A stretch of 64,000 nt of DNA from Whitmania pigra (taxonomy: Eukaryota; Annelida; Clitellata; Hirudinida; Haemopidae): contig JAJTWR010000311.1 of assembly GCA_021613335.1 (NCBI GenBank), positions 310,001 to 374,000 of the forward strand, given 5' to 3'. Shown here piece after piece: positions 13,027-23,887 of this stretch (position 1 is its first letter; each line of letters begins with the position of its first letter). Under the pieces are notes generated by a model that was not told the DNA's origin, did no database searches, and was given only the letters and a program-made list of their open reading frames with translations. The position numbers and the translations under genes are program-made.

Positions 13027-13088
13027 TATAACCTGTTTTATTTTACTGGCCAAGTTCCAGTTGTTATAATGAGACGGTTATGTCTCTA
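13027..13088 (-). pseudogene. Relic of a DEG/ENaC exon
   Basis: The reverse strand matches the 58-base DEG/ENaC exon at 28924-28981 and both its splice borders. AGAGACATAA, GTCTCATTATAAC, TGGAACTTGGCC and AAAATAAAACAGGTTATA align with the intact exon in order. A 4-base and a 1-base deletion relative to the intact exon, and in-frame stops, make it non-coding. It is all that I can see of this channel sequence at this place. Confidence 0.7.
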
Positions 13089-13734
13089 AGAGGACCACAT
13101 TACTAATTGTTAATAACATGATTAATTTTATTGGTACTTAGGACTTACAAAACTTACAGGACACTTCGGGAAAAACGCTTCATCATTAGCAAAAACAGAG
13201 GCAATGATTCATTCAGATTGAACCTTTTTTTCGTTAAACATCAACACTATTAACCGCCAATCCAGCAACATGCAGAATGTCATCTGGCGAGAAAAATATC
13301 TAGACCAGGCAGCATTGCCAGCTCAACCGAAGGCCCGGACGAAGAGTTCACTCTCCGAAGAAACCAGAGGATTACGCACCTTGATCCATTCAAGCCTACT
13401 ACTCTCTGGTATGGGGAGTATTGTAAGGACGACATAGGGTGATTCATCCGGAGGTTGTCGTGAAGTGGCATGCGGCATTTGATCGCGATATTTTATAGAA
13501 CAATTTGATTCGACAACAGTTAATCTATTTAATTGAATGTTGGTTTTTTAAATATAATTCCACAAATTAAACACTCTTCAGTTTCACTTCTTTAAAACAA
13601 AATCGTTGTGGAATGACGCTGCACAGCACATTATTGGTTGTCCATCACCATAAGTACATCATTGGTGAATGTCATAAATAAATGTAAGCGCATAATTCGT
13701 AAATAAGGAAAAGTCAGGGAATCATCAAGAAATA
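13089..13734. other. Intergenic DNA downstream of the aquaporin
   Basis: Holds the 3' flank of the aquaglyceroporin. Positions about 13265-13480 are richer in GC than the rest and carry a 63-codon minus-strand frame without recognisable motifs; this may be an old repeat. I see nothing else. Confidence 0.4.
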
Positions 13735-15126
13735 TTATTGTAAATTCGTAATTTTTGTAAGCTCAGCAGGAGCTTGACTTATTTGGACATTTTGCGAAGT
13801 AAGATTCCAACTGATTAAAACTACATACAAGTAGGCTCCAATAACAGCTCCAATATGGGGTGCTACTAGTGGAATCCAGAAAAAGTAATTGTGTTTCCTG
13901 TAATTATAACAATTCAAAAATGTTGTTATTAATTGTAAATAAATATTTATATAAGATTTTAAACTTACATAAAAATGTCATAACCGTATCCTATGACACT
14001 GATAAAGGCGCGAGGACCGAAGTCTCTTGCTGGATTTAAGGCTGCCCCGCAATTGTGAGAGAGAGCAAGCATGATACATGTAACGGCAAATCCAACACAC
14101 AGAGGTCTCAAACCTTTTGGTACGTTCATGTTTTTTTCATCTCCTATAGCTAGCACAAACAACATAAGCATCATTGTGCCAAGTACCTGAAAATTATCGC
14201 ACTGCTTATAATTTATAATAATTAAGAAAAATCTGCATATACAACCTGATCGAAAAACAACGTTATTGGTCTGATATTGAGCTTTGGGAATGTTATCCAA
14301 CTTAATAATGTTTCATTAATTTCAAAGTTTTCCTTGAGAAGGTCGTCGTTAATATTTAGTGCCTCTGGGATTTAATTGTATTTTTCTCAGTTTTAAATTT
14401 ATTGAATACTGGTGACAGTTATACATCTAATTCGACTTTAATTTATATTGAATATTGAATTTAAAATCAACTTTAATAATCTTAGGCATTTTCAGATTTT
14501 AGTAGATTAATTTTAGTTTATTCATCATGTTAGGTAGAATATTCAAAATCAACTCATAAAATAAAAATGTTTTGAAATATCAATCTTAACCATAATAAAC
14601 CCCAAATGCACAGGCAGATCCCACAAATGCTCCGATGTATTGGGCAATCCAGTAAACCAATAGTTCTGTGATCTTTAATTGACCGATTGAAAAATAAGCG
14701 AACGAAACTGCTGGATTAATGTGGGCCCCTAACCATTACAAAATCTTTGTAGAATTTTTTAATATGTGTTTAATCTTTTAATGAATTCAAAATTTATAAA
14801 CTGGAATTATAACCTTACCACTAATACCTCCAGTTACAAGAACCGCCATTGTCACGCTAAGGCCCCACCCAAACGTTGAACTATCACTAATCAATTTTGG
14901 ATGTCCAAATGCATGTTGTGAACTAGTGCAAGTTCCTAGGAACTTGATTTTAAAATAATATTAAGTAATTTTGTGGTAATCCTCAATTAAAAAACAAAAT
15001 AATTCTTACCAGAAGAATAAATGTTCCAATAAATTCAGAAATAAACAATTTAAAATATACATTTTTCAACATAAGTATATTTTTCAGCAACTGAACAGTC
15101 GTCATGATATCGGTGTAGCGATTCAT
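13735..15126 (-). CDS. Aquaglyceroporin (MIP family), six exons
   Basis: Exons: 15010-15126, 14819-14942, 14591-14728, 14246-14364, 13969-14186, 13735-13897. They total 879 bases (292 residues), with all phases consistent. The protein is a six-helix MIP channel of usual family length. The first pore half-helix carries GAHINPAVSFA and the second AALNPARDFGPR. The aspartate after the second NPA (NPARD) is the mark of glycerol-conducting aquaglyceroporins rather than strict water channels. The tail block FFWIPLVAPHIGAVIGAYLY is also typical of this class. I chose the start at 15126, which gives MNRYTDIMTTVQ before the first helix; a second methionine lies seven codons further in. By family it should pass water, glycerol and small solutes across the plasma membrane. 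No truncation or lost key residue is seen. Confidence 0.93.
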
Positions 15127-16393
15127 TGCTGTTCGAGTTATTTATTCTTACAATCAAGTGACTTTTGACCTCAGAGAGCTCAAATTTCTCAGGTGTTACA
15201 ACGTCAATGAAGTACTAAATGCAGCAACTTAATTTAACATTCTACATTAAAATTAATGAGACATTGAGGAACTACATGTTCTGATGTTTCAAATGCATTT
15301 TTATTTAAAATAGGGATAGTGGATCGATCAATAATTTTCCAATAATATATTTTAAATGCTGATTTTTAAACTATTTCCAGAAAAAAAAGATTCCAAAAAT
15401 ATATAACCCACTGCACATGTATATTTGTATATAACTCATCGTATATAACCCGCAACATACAGCAATAACATTTAACTTATTAAACAAATAACACCGCATA
15501 AATTCTTTTGGCTGTTTTCCAAGTTTTTACTGGTTGGTATACACAAACCTAGTTTTTATATTGCTTCGTCATCTAGGATCTCTGATTAATATCGGAAATG
15601 TTGTAACTAATTTGCAGAAATAACCTATTTTTCCATGTTTGTTTTTCTAATATGTCAATTAATTTAAACATAACTAAGGGCATGCGAGCTATCAGAATGG
15701 GTAGCGTTGAATCTGACCGAAAATTATTTTTAGAATGAGACCGAATACGAAAATAAACCGAAGTTCAAAAATTGCTTACCATCATAGATGAAAAAGAAGA
15801 CATAAACTGAAATCGATTTGCGATCGTAAACCGTAAAAAAAAACGAAATCATAAATAAATTAAAGTTAAAATACTTTTAATATAATAAAGTTAAATAATA
15901 TATAATTAAAATTTAAATAGTTTTAATTTATTTCTTATTTAAATCTATTGATTTATAGACAACTTTTAGACAAACTTATTGAGAACTATATATGAAAATT
16001 TATATTATGAAGAGCGATAAGTGCCGCCGTTTTTGTTTTTATTCCCGAGCCTCATGCTCTGACCTAGAGGAAGTGAAAATATCTTTTCCACCGAAAAATC
16101 TGCCATGCGATTATAATCATAATTAAATTAACGGCAAGTAGTCACTTGTCCTCCGCCAGCAGACACTTATATAATGGTAAAAGCCTAGTCTCTAACGTGG
16201 CTGCAGGGTTTCTTTCAGGCATTATTGTTCGGGGGGCATTTCATGAGTTCGGGGGAGCCAGTATTTCGTGCCAAATACAAGTTTAAAATCAAATCACGCA
16301 CAACCTCAGTTCAATAATTATATTTTAGGTAAAAACATATTGAAAATCATTTATACAAACTAAAATTTAAAATATGTTTAATAACTGAAATGG
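15127..16393. other. 5' flank of the aquaporin, no gene seen
   Basis: AT-rich, with a few low-complexity stretches (for example 15890-15950). At about 15700-15840 there is a CCGAAA-rich patch like that near 5520-5600, perhaps remnants of one repeat. No coding segment is supported. Confidence 0.4.
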
Positions 16394-17289
16394 TTAAAGA
16401 AATTTTAAACGCCGAGGTTTTTTGAGAGCATATAAATCTACTACTCTATCAAGAAAATCTTCCGTTGGAACTTCGGGACCTTCAATGCTTATGGTCATAC
16501 AATGAGCTAAAGTTTCTGGTAGCATTCTATTTCTTGCTTTGCTTAGAATCCTGTTCATTGTACTGAATGATCTTTCTACTGAAGCAGTTGTTACTGGAAT
16601 TACAAGAAGAATTGCACAAAGCCTTTGTAGTTCGTAGCTTCCAATATTTTGTTCAATGGGTTTTCATCTGTTTTGTACTTTTTGCATTCAACCACAGATT
16701 TTATGAAAATTTTAAAAGATTTTAAATCCTCGAGTACAGCTTCTGCATTTAGAATGGGAAAGTTGCTACAAAAAGTTATGATGTCTTCGTCTTGAATACC
16801 TGACATTGATTCAAAAGTTTCAAATTGACTTGCAAATAACATAATCTCAATCGATTTGTCATTAAATCTGTCTTAAATTTCTTTGATGACAGTTTCACAA
16901 TACCTCTTCATTCCTGTTAATACGCTTTTAGCACTTTCATCTTCAACCAGGTGTATTTCTAATTTGATCTCATCAACTTTGCATTTAATCTTTTTTTGTA
17001 AATGACTCTCGGTATCTTCGCACTGCTTCACAATATCATTCAAGTGCAATTTTGTTGAAGTAATCAATGGGATGACTTTGGTCAAACTTAAATCTTTTTT
17101 TGTAAAGCATTGCTGAGAAAAGAGAGTGCACTGAGAATTTCATTCATAACTTGGCAGGTGATTATAAAACTTTCATTTCTAATCTCAAGCAAAATTTCAC
17201 CAGCTAATGAAGCCAAATTTTCTCCTTCTTTGTGAATATGCTCACATGCTATCAAAATTGATTTTAAGCTTCTGAAGACAGCATTCACA
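16394..17289 (-). pseudogene. Dead hAT (ZMYM1/DUF4371-type) transposase
   Basis: The minus strand holds the C-terminal half of a hAT transposase in several frames. At 16394-16620 it reads VIPVTTASVERSFSTMNRIL, then SKARNRMLPETLAHCM and a natural stop. This is the hAT dimerisation domain, with the SVERSFS core. Upstream pieces at 16600-16842, 16873-17085 and 17088-17289 (for example LSALSFLSNALQKK) belong to the same protein but are separated by frameshifts and stops. A SINE abuts the 5' side at about 17306, and the catalytic N-terminal half is not visible. Confidence 0.75.
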
Positions 17290-17305
17290 ATCCTGTGGTG
17301 TGAAA

Positions 17306-17480
17306 GCAGGTTAGCCGAATGGGTTACGTGCCTGCATACGGCGGTAATGGCAACAGTCGCAATGTGTCGTGTTCGAAACCCAGCCTGCACTGCCGCCAGC
17401 GCCCTTGGGAAGGAGCGCTATATAAATGGTTACAAGAAGCGCCTCTGACGCTATGCAAATGGCGCTATATAAATGAAGTT
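17306..17480 (+). mobile_element. tRNA-derived SINE, family A
   Basis: An internal RNA polymerase III promoter is visible: box A TTAGCCGAATGGG near 17311 and box B GTTCGAAACCC near 17370. The body ends with GGAGCGCTATATAAATGG (17412-17429), which resembles the 3' end of L2-type LINEs. A second partial GGCGCTATATAAATG follows near 17460. Other copies of the family are at 48.7 and 53.4 kb. Confidence 0.8.
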
Positions 17481-18023
17481 ACAATTTACAAAGCCATCTC
17501 ACTTCAATACATTCAAACAAACCAGATACTAAATATCTTAGTCCAAAGACATGTTAACAAATAAGTTTTTAGATCGCTACGGATGGTAGGAAATTTTTTT
17601 TAACTTTTTCGTCTTAGATGTATAGGTTTTTACATACACTTTTAGTCAGAATTTTTTAAAAATTTATCTTTATTTTCGGATTTTCGGGGGGGGGGGGATG
17701 GCTGAGCTCCGGGGGGGATGAAGTTAGCAGACACTCAAATTTAATTACTAATGCCAAATTTCAAATTATAATTTTTGGAAACTACGTTTCAAATAATTTT
17801 CTAAAATGGTTATATATCAATTGTTGGAAGATTTTCAATTTTTTGAAATTATTGGGAATTTATGGAATTCGTTCTATAATGGTGGCGGGCATCGAAGAAA
17901 ATAGTGCGAGGGCATTTCACTTCAATGAAACTTTTTATGGTACGTGGATCTTCGGCACAAACATGCGCATAAGTTTCAGCACTTCAGCACGTTGTTGACA
18001 GTGAGCGGCAGAAGAGTGCTTGA
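17481..18023. other. Intergenic DNA with G runs
   Basis: Contains two G-rich runs (about 17683-17698 and 17709-17720) around the hexamer GAGCTC. They may be the outer end of the dead hAT element at 16.4-17.3 kb, since ZMYM1-like hATs often end in such G-rich inverted repeats. No gene is seen. Confidence 0.4.
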
Positions 18024-18441
18024 GCTTGTATGAAAGTCTCAATCTGCCCCTTCTCAATGTCAGAACCTTTTTCTACCATCCATTTATAAAATAGGGATTT
18101 TAATTATTTTATTTGATTAATTATTATTATTATTATTATTGTTGTTGTTTTTGTGTCCGCACGAATATTGTGGACTACTTTTAGTTGCATTTAAAATAGA
18201 ATTTTGTTTACGTTTCGAGTCGTTGTTGCGCTAGTTTCAGTTCTAATAAATTGTCTTATTACTATTACAAGTTATTTCTCCAGCATTCAATACGCAAATA
18301 CAACAATTATAATTATAAAAATACTGCTAATAATAATATATTTATCATTTTTTATTTATACATCGCCATAAGCGACATCATCAGGGGTGACAACTGGATG
18401 CCTGAGGTAACGCCTAGTTTCTGTGGAGATTGGTTGGTACC
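18024..18441 (+). repeat. Direct repeat, left of the HECT gene
   Basis: Shares two blocks with 22980-23240 in the same orientation: GAAAGTCTCAATCTG through a (TTA)n run, and AATAATATATTTATCATTTT through GGTTGGTACC. This copy has about 185 extra bases (roughly 18147-18325) between the blocks. The repeats bracket the HECT gene. Confidence 0.8.
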
Positions 18442-19790
18442 ATTGGTAAATTGGTCAAAACACATTTTTCATATTCAGAATTTAATTGCTAGAAACATTA
18501 GTATTATTTCAAGAATTCGCCATTTATTAACATTAAAACGGCTCTTGTGTTGTATTTTTTATCTTATTTATCACTATTTAACCTACTGAAACATTGTAAA
18601 CCGTTCTCATTTATATCGGTTAAATGTTTTGCAAAAACGTATTATTCGGATTGATTTTTTGTTACCATTTCTGTCCTCGACTACATCGTCGAACGAGGGC
18701 ATTAATCCAGACTGGAATTTCTCCAAATTGAAAAAATCTGAAGTCACGTTACTGTGACTGTGCAGCTGATGAGATGCCGACTTCATCAAAAAGTTCCTGT
18801 CTACAGCTTATCAATTAAACTCGCCTAATGTCGCTCGGCCTTATCTCCATTCTTCAGACTAAAGACCATCAAACGTACATCACTTCTCTAACGTTATGCT
18901 GAAGGCGCCATGTAACCAATTATTATTATTATTAAAAATCACTGCGCGGCATTTCGAAACTGATGCGCACTGTTTACTTGTCAAGTGCGCGGCCGCGCAA
19001 ATTAGAGGGAACATTGGAAATCGGTACTCAAGTACCCCATGTTTGGATTCGTGTGATAATTTTGGTTTACATTTTAGTTCTTAAATACAGAATTTAGAAG
19101 TTAACATTTAAAATTAAAGTTAGTAAAACTTTCAGTCCTTTTACTTCCTGTAGCATGCAACCTGTAAAGAGAGGCTAGAAGATGACATTTTATTTGTAAG
19201 CTATCACTGCAATATATTAATAAAAACATTGTTATCATTTTTTTATTAACCCCTTTCTTATCATGAGCTTTAAGTGAAATTAACGCGCACCTAGAACTAA
19301 GATACAAACAAAACGAGAACAGATTTGAAGTCAGTGTCTTGTGTGTTAATGTTTTTTTATTTATTCCTACAATTTAATTTACCGGCAGAAAATCTGTAAA
19401 GTTGGCCTATTTTAATCAACAGATCGTATAGTTTCTTCTATTTTTTTTTAATTGATGAAAAAATATTTTATTTTGCACTGGAAAAGTAGTTAAGAGGATG
19501 TTGTTACTCTATGCTCATATTGTGATTGATTCACTTTTTGTCAGTTGAAGGAATGTTTAAAAATTAAACTCTCTAAGGGAACATTGGTATAATCTTATTA
19601 AAATTATTATATCTTCACTTCGACGATTATTATTAACTTATTATTATTTTATATCTCTGAAAATTACTGAAAAGTGAGGCCTAGAATATGCTTTACACAT
19701 AAAGATGTAATTATGTATCAGTTGTATTGTTTGTAAAAAGGTTGAGGTTTTGAACTATCCAGAAATAACTATGAAGTGATATACTAATAC
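18442..19790. other. 3' flank of the HECT gene with a possible LINE scrap
   Basis: About 18605-18770 (+) reads RLNVLQKRIIRIDFLL, which resembles the post-RT segment of non-LTR elements (LQKRxIRII), but it is short and uncertain. The rest is AT-rich DNA that should contain the 3' end of the HECT transcript. No other gene is seen. Confidence 0.4.
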
Positions 19791-22613
19791 TTATTTATAA
19801 TTAACTGAACTTGTTGAAGCCCTAATGGATTGGAGAAGTTTTTCAGCGAGAGCTTCTTTGCTGCTGTAATTTGTAATGTATAATCTCCTAAAACATGTCA
19901 AAGGCATTGGATAGTAAGTGTCAGGAACTACATGTGAGATCAAATATATGCTTAGTTTTGGACTAAGTGCAGCCAGACCTCCAAGAGGCAGTCTTGTGGA
20001 AGTCGTGACAAAATTTAAAAACGACTTTTTATCGCTAACAGATAACGATGAGAGAATTTCGAATAGATATTGGACAACAGGGGCGTCTTCGGCAAAACCG
20101 AATAGTTGGCAGTTTCTTTTAAGATAATCGACCGTCCATTCTTCCGTTCTCAAACCAAATAACATTTCTTCACACTCAAAGGGATAAAAATATTCCATTA
20201 AACCTGCATCTATGAATTTTTCAAATCCAGCTCTTACTTGCTTAATATTTTCTTGAGGATTTTTGTATAATAACCACCAAACGAGAAGTTTCAAATATTC
20301 TTCAATGTTGTCAATATTTAAAATTCTGTCGCTTCCACCTTCAATCATAACGATATCTGGAAAACCTGGAAGTGTGAAGTTTATGCACAGATCTTCGAAG
20401 GAACATCCATCGCATTTTATAATAGTTATGACCCGATTCTGTTCTTCGGTCGTGAGGGAATTATCATTTCTTATGGCCCATTTCTCCCGCAAGGCATCAA
20501 CTAGATTTTCGACAAATTTAGAAATATATGGCAGGACTACGTCTTTGATATCGATGAGCGAGAGATGCTGATAATCAAGGTTTTTCTTAGACAAGCACTT
20601 GTAAAACGCATTTGAAAAACCGATGTCTAATTGGCATTTATCTACAATAGCTTTAGCCATTACCAAACCTATTGTTTTAAAGCAGGAGTTAATTCTGTCA
20701 ATTTGGTTATTCAAGGGTTTCGGTGGAGGGAACAAACCAGTCTCTGGATTTATGTAAGAAACACCATCAATAACGTTTTGGGGTTCACCAGACCACAAAC
20801 CAATGTCATATCTTTGGCAATCACGAGAGAATTCCATGTAAAAATCTTCAATCAACCGCCTCAAAAGTATGTTGTCTCCTTGTAAAAACCAACTGGTAAA
20901 GTTACTCTCAAGCATCGAGTTTAAGTTATCGACCGCAGAGTAAAAGATGTCTTCCCTAGAGACATAATCTACGATGTGAGTATGTGTCTCAGGAGGTCTA
21001 AACGTCTCAATTAAGAATAGTCCTCTGCGACTCTTCGACGACATAAGAAATGGATTATCTTTGGCAATAGAGCAAACGTATCTAAAATTGTTTTTTAAAT
21101 TCTTAATTCTATTTAGCTCCTGATTTGTGTTCAGTACTATACTCGTAAGATTTTCGAACAGTGGGCTGATGAAACAATTTCTATCGATTAGTCTTCCCGT
21201 CGAAAGGTTGCCAAACAAGATTCCCCAGTTTTCATTTACCTCATAGAGGATTTGGAGCAACCTTAAAACCTTCACCAATAAGTTTGATTTCAGCTGGTCT
21301 GGCGATTTTGACGGACCAAGTACCATGTCGAATGATGCTGACTTATACAATTCCAGTCTAATATCCTTAGGACTCGATGGAACATAGAGGTTTTTATCAT
21401 TGTCTTGAAGGTCAGGGTAGATCGCGATGTAACCCTTATGAATGATGATGGCATCTAAAATTTTAATGATAAAAGTGACTATATCATTAAACTCTTTAAC
21501 GCCTTCCGAATTCGCAGTCAGTCGTCCCTTGTGACGAGTTGTGTCTGGCAGTTTTAGAATATTCTTTACCACTTCTCTGAGATTAACATAACTGGCATCA
21601 AGACTCATTTCTGTATTCCGGCTGTTCTTTGTTTCTTGGGCAATTGAATCTAACATGGATTTTATATCTTGGATTCGAGATAATAATTCTTCACGCTCAA
21701 TTTGAATATTACAGATGGTCTTGCCATCTTGCCAATACGTTACTAATAGTGACGCATATAAACGATACATCCGGCTATAGTCATCCAAAGGCCATAGTTT
21801 AACATTCGGAAGTTTCATTATTTGAAGTAATTCGTTAACATTTGATAACCTCTCCAAATGCTTGTGACGTAATGTATTCACAATTGCTAGGGCTGTGAAT
21901 ATGTTACAATCATTATTGTTGGGTTTCCTACAAAGGACCTTCACGAACCTGACGAGATCCTCAATTGGAACTAAATCTGGTAACACGTTTACCTTATCAG
22001 CCCAGTAAATCATCTTTACTAATAGTATTTGGTAGGTTGTCGGAAAATTTGGCATCTGACAAATGTTGTACACTTTGAGAAAAATGGCCGAGAGCATGCA
22101 ATTAACCTCATCTGCACTCGTTTGCAATGCGTCCATGCCCTTACATATAATTTCATTGAAACTGGTATCGATATCATGGTATTCTGGATCAGAAATAGTT
22201 GGAAAAAACACGGAAATAAAGTGAGCCATACATACATAATCGTCGGTTTCATACTCGACATAAAAATTTTCATTTTCTCTTTTAAGTAGCTCGCTAATGA
22301 AATTTAAGATGCCCATTTCCATGAGAGTAATTCTTGCTTGGTTGTAGCACTGACAGATGATAAGCAACGTGTTCTTCAAGTTCTTCAGCAACCCAATTTC
22401 TTCGGTGAGTTTGTCCCTTTGCAACGTATATAGAATAGCGTGAAGGATATTGTTTGACAGCACATCTTTGTTCGGAGTAATCCTTAATTTGGCTTCAACG
22501 ACATTGAATACCACCGACAAGACATTGGCCTCTGTCACTCTTATTATGCCTTCTACTTGATCAAAGCTTATACGCATCAATACTTCTAATAATTCAAGAG
22601 CAATTTGCTCCAT
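19791..22613 (-). CDS. HECT-type E3 ubiquitin ligase, TRIP12/UFD4-like, single exon
   Basis: One uninterrupted frame of 940 codons. About the first 520 residues are helical, repeat-like sequence (SFDQVEGIIRVTEANVLSVV) resembling the ARM-like region of TRIP12. The last ~415 residues are a HECT domain: GLWSGEPQNVIDGVSY, the bridge FFYP-like LMEYFYPFECEEML, then VQYLFEILSS, TRLPLGGL and PLTCFRRLY. Cys907, 33 residues from the end, is the expected thioester cysteine. The RLPLGG and EILSS blocks favour the TRIP12/UFD4/UPL3 branch. By family it would transfer ubiquitin from an E2 to substrates. TRIP12 proteins are near 2000 residues, so this is shorter and lacks a WWE domain that I could find. All neighbours in this size range are split by introns, so a retrogene or one large exon of a longer gene are both possible; TATGTAG just before the ATG could be an acceptor. 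It is flanked by direct repeats. Confidence 0.85.
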   Translation of the reverse strand: MEQIALELLEVLMRISFDQVEGIIRVTEANVLSVVFNVVEAKLRITPNKDVLSNNILHAILYTLQRDKLTEEIGLLKNLKNTLLIICQCYNQARITLMEMGILNFISELLKRENENFYVEYETDDYVCMAHFISVFFPTISDPEYHDIDTSFNEIICKGMDALQTSADEVNCMLSAIFLKVYNICQMPNFPTTYQILLVKMIYWADKVNVLPDLVPIEDLVRFVKVLCRKPNNNDCNIFTALAIVNTLRHKHLERLSNVNELLQIMKLPNVKLWPLDDYSRMYRLYASLLVTYWQDGKTICNIQIEREELLSRIQDIKSMLDSIAQETKNSRNTEMSLDASYVNLREVVKNILKLPDTTRHKGRLTANSEGVKEFNDIVTFIIKILDAIIIHKGYIAIYPDLQDNDKNLYVPSSPKDIRLELYKSASFDMVLGPSKSPDQLKSNLLVKVLRLLQILYEVNENWGILFGNLSTGRLIDRNCFISPLFENLTSIVLNTNQELNRIKNLKNNFRYVCSIAKDNPFLMSSKSRRGLFLIETFRPPETHTHIVDYVSREDIFYSAVDNLNSMLESNFTSWFLQGDNILLRRLIEDFYMEFSRDCQRYDIGLWSGEPQNVIDGVSYINPETGLFPPPKPLNNQIDRINSCFKTIGLVMAKAIVDKCQLDIGFSNAFYKCLSKKNLDYQHLSLIDIKDVVLPYISKFVENLVDALREKWAIRNDNSLTTEEQNRVITIIKCDGCSFEDLCINFTLPGFPDIVMIEGGSDRILNIDNIEEYLKLLVWWLLYKNPQENIKQVRAGFEKFIDAGLMEYFYPFECEEMLFGLRTEEWTVDYLKRNCQLFGFAEDAPVVQYLFEILSSLSVSDKKSFLNFVTTSTRLPLGGLAALSPKLSIYLISHVVPDTYYPMPLTCFRRLYITNYSSKEALAEKLLQSIRASTSSVNYK

Positions 22614-22979
22614 CTACATATTTTTAATTTTAAGACTTCGGTTGAGAGATGTAACTGTTGATTTAGTCAATTATTTGCTTTAGCGAATTATGATTTTGCG
22701 GTACAAAAATAGCCCCTTGTACTATTTTCTTCGAACAAAAAGATTGTAAATATTATGTTAGATTATTATAATATTAATTATTAATCAATTTTTATTTGGT
22801 TCAATAAATTTTTAATTTAAGCAATTTTAATTTTATTACATTAATTTTTTAACTTTATAATAAATTGTAAATCGTAGCTGTAGTGCTGTTAAGGCAACAG
22901 CAAATAATTTAATTTTTTAGCAGTTTTATTCAATTAAGCACCGCAATTAGGAATCGACCGAATATTTATCGAATAGTTT
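22614..22979. other. 5' flank of the HECT gene
   Basis: AT-rich sequence between the HECT start codon and the right flanking repeat. I see no upstream coding exon and no clear promoter motif. If upstream exons exist they are beyond this stretch. Confidence 0.4.
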
Positions 22980-23240
22980 GCTTGTCTGAAAGTCTCAATC
23001 TGACCCTTCTCAATGTCAGACAGCCTTTTTTTTCCAGCCATTTATAAAATAGTAATTCTAATTATTTTATTTTATTTTAAATTTATTAATTATTATTATT
23101 ATTATTGTTATTATATACTAATAATAATATATTTATCATTTTTTATTTGTTAATCGCCATAAATATAGCATCAGGGGTGACAACTGGATGCCTGTGTTGG
23201 CAGAGGTAACGCCTAGTTTATGTGTAGAATGGTTGGTACC
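22980..23240 (+). repeat. Direct repeat, right of the HECT gene
   Basis: Second copy of the repeat at 18024-18441, same orientation and shorter by about 185 bases in the middle. Identity is high in both outer blocks and ends sharply after GGTTGGTACC. Confidence 0.8.
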
Positions 23241-23887
23241 TAGCATCATGGTTTCGAATTTGAATGGATGCAGCTGGTTTGGGAGATGCCAATTCTAAAT
23301 ATTCTGGATACATTCATTAACGTTTCGCAGTTCTGCTGTCGACCTGGTGTTAGTGAGTAAAACAGGTGCTTGGATGCTGTGGTCACTATACTATGATAGC
23401 TACACCTGAAGTCTGAGATCTGATTGCAGATTGGAGAGGTATAAGTAGTTAAGTGGTTAGGTCTGAGAAATGACCTTTGGGGGACTCCGAGATCAAAAGA
23501 GAACAGTTCGGTTGAGCTCTAGCCAAATTTTGACATTTATAATTTTTTATTTGACGAGTACTTGATAAATTTGGAGGATCGTTAAAATAACCAGTAGCCA
23601 CAAATCTATAACATCCATCAATGTTTAAGAAGCAAACACTATTCTAAATTCTCATGACAACGAATGTTTGGCTCTGCTATTAACGTACTCATCGCTTGAA
23701 CGTGAATCACCAATAATACTGTTAACATTCTCAAATTGTTGAATGAATGAATTTTATTTGATAAATAAAAAAATTTTTCAAGTAAAGAGGCTTTTGTGTT
23801 TTAATCGAAATTTACTTTTAAAAAGATAACTATTAAAATTAACTTAATCGTCCTAATTTAAAGACCAACAATTACATTTATGTATAA
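23241..23887. other. Intergenic DNA before the RLE LINE
   Basis: No gene or named repeat is recognised. The sequence is AT-rich up to the abrupt start of GC-richer LINE sequence near 23888. Confidence 0.45.

Noticed and set aside
18251..18589. 112-codon plus-strand frame
   Set aside because: Overlaps the HECT-flanking repeat and is made of Asn/Tyr/Lys codons from AT-rich DNA.
19791..22613. HECT ORF as cargo of a known HECT-bearing transposon
   Set aside because: No inverted repeats, integrase or polymerase genes accompany it. Direct repeats alone do not establish a mobile unit.
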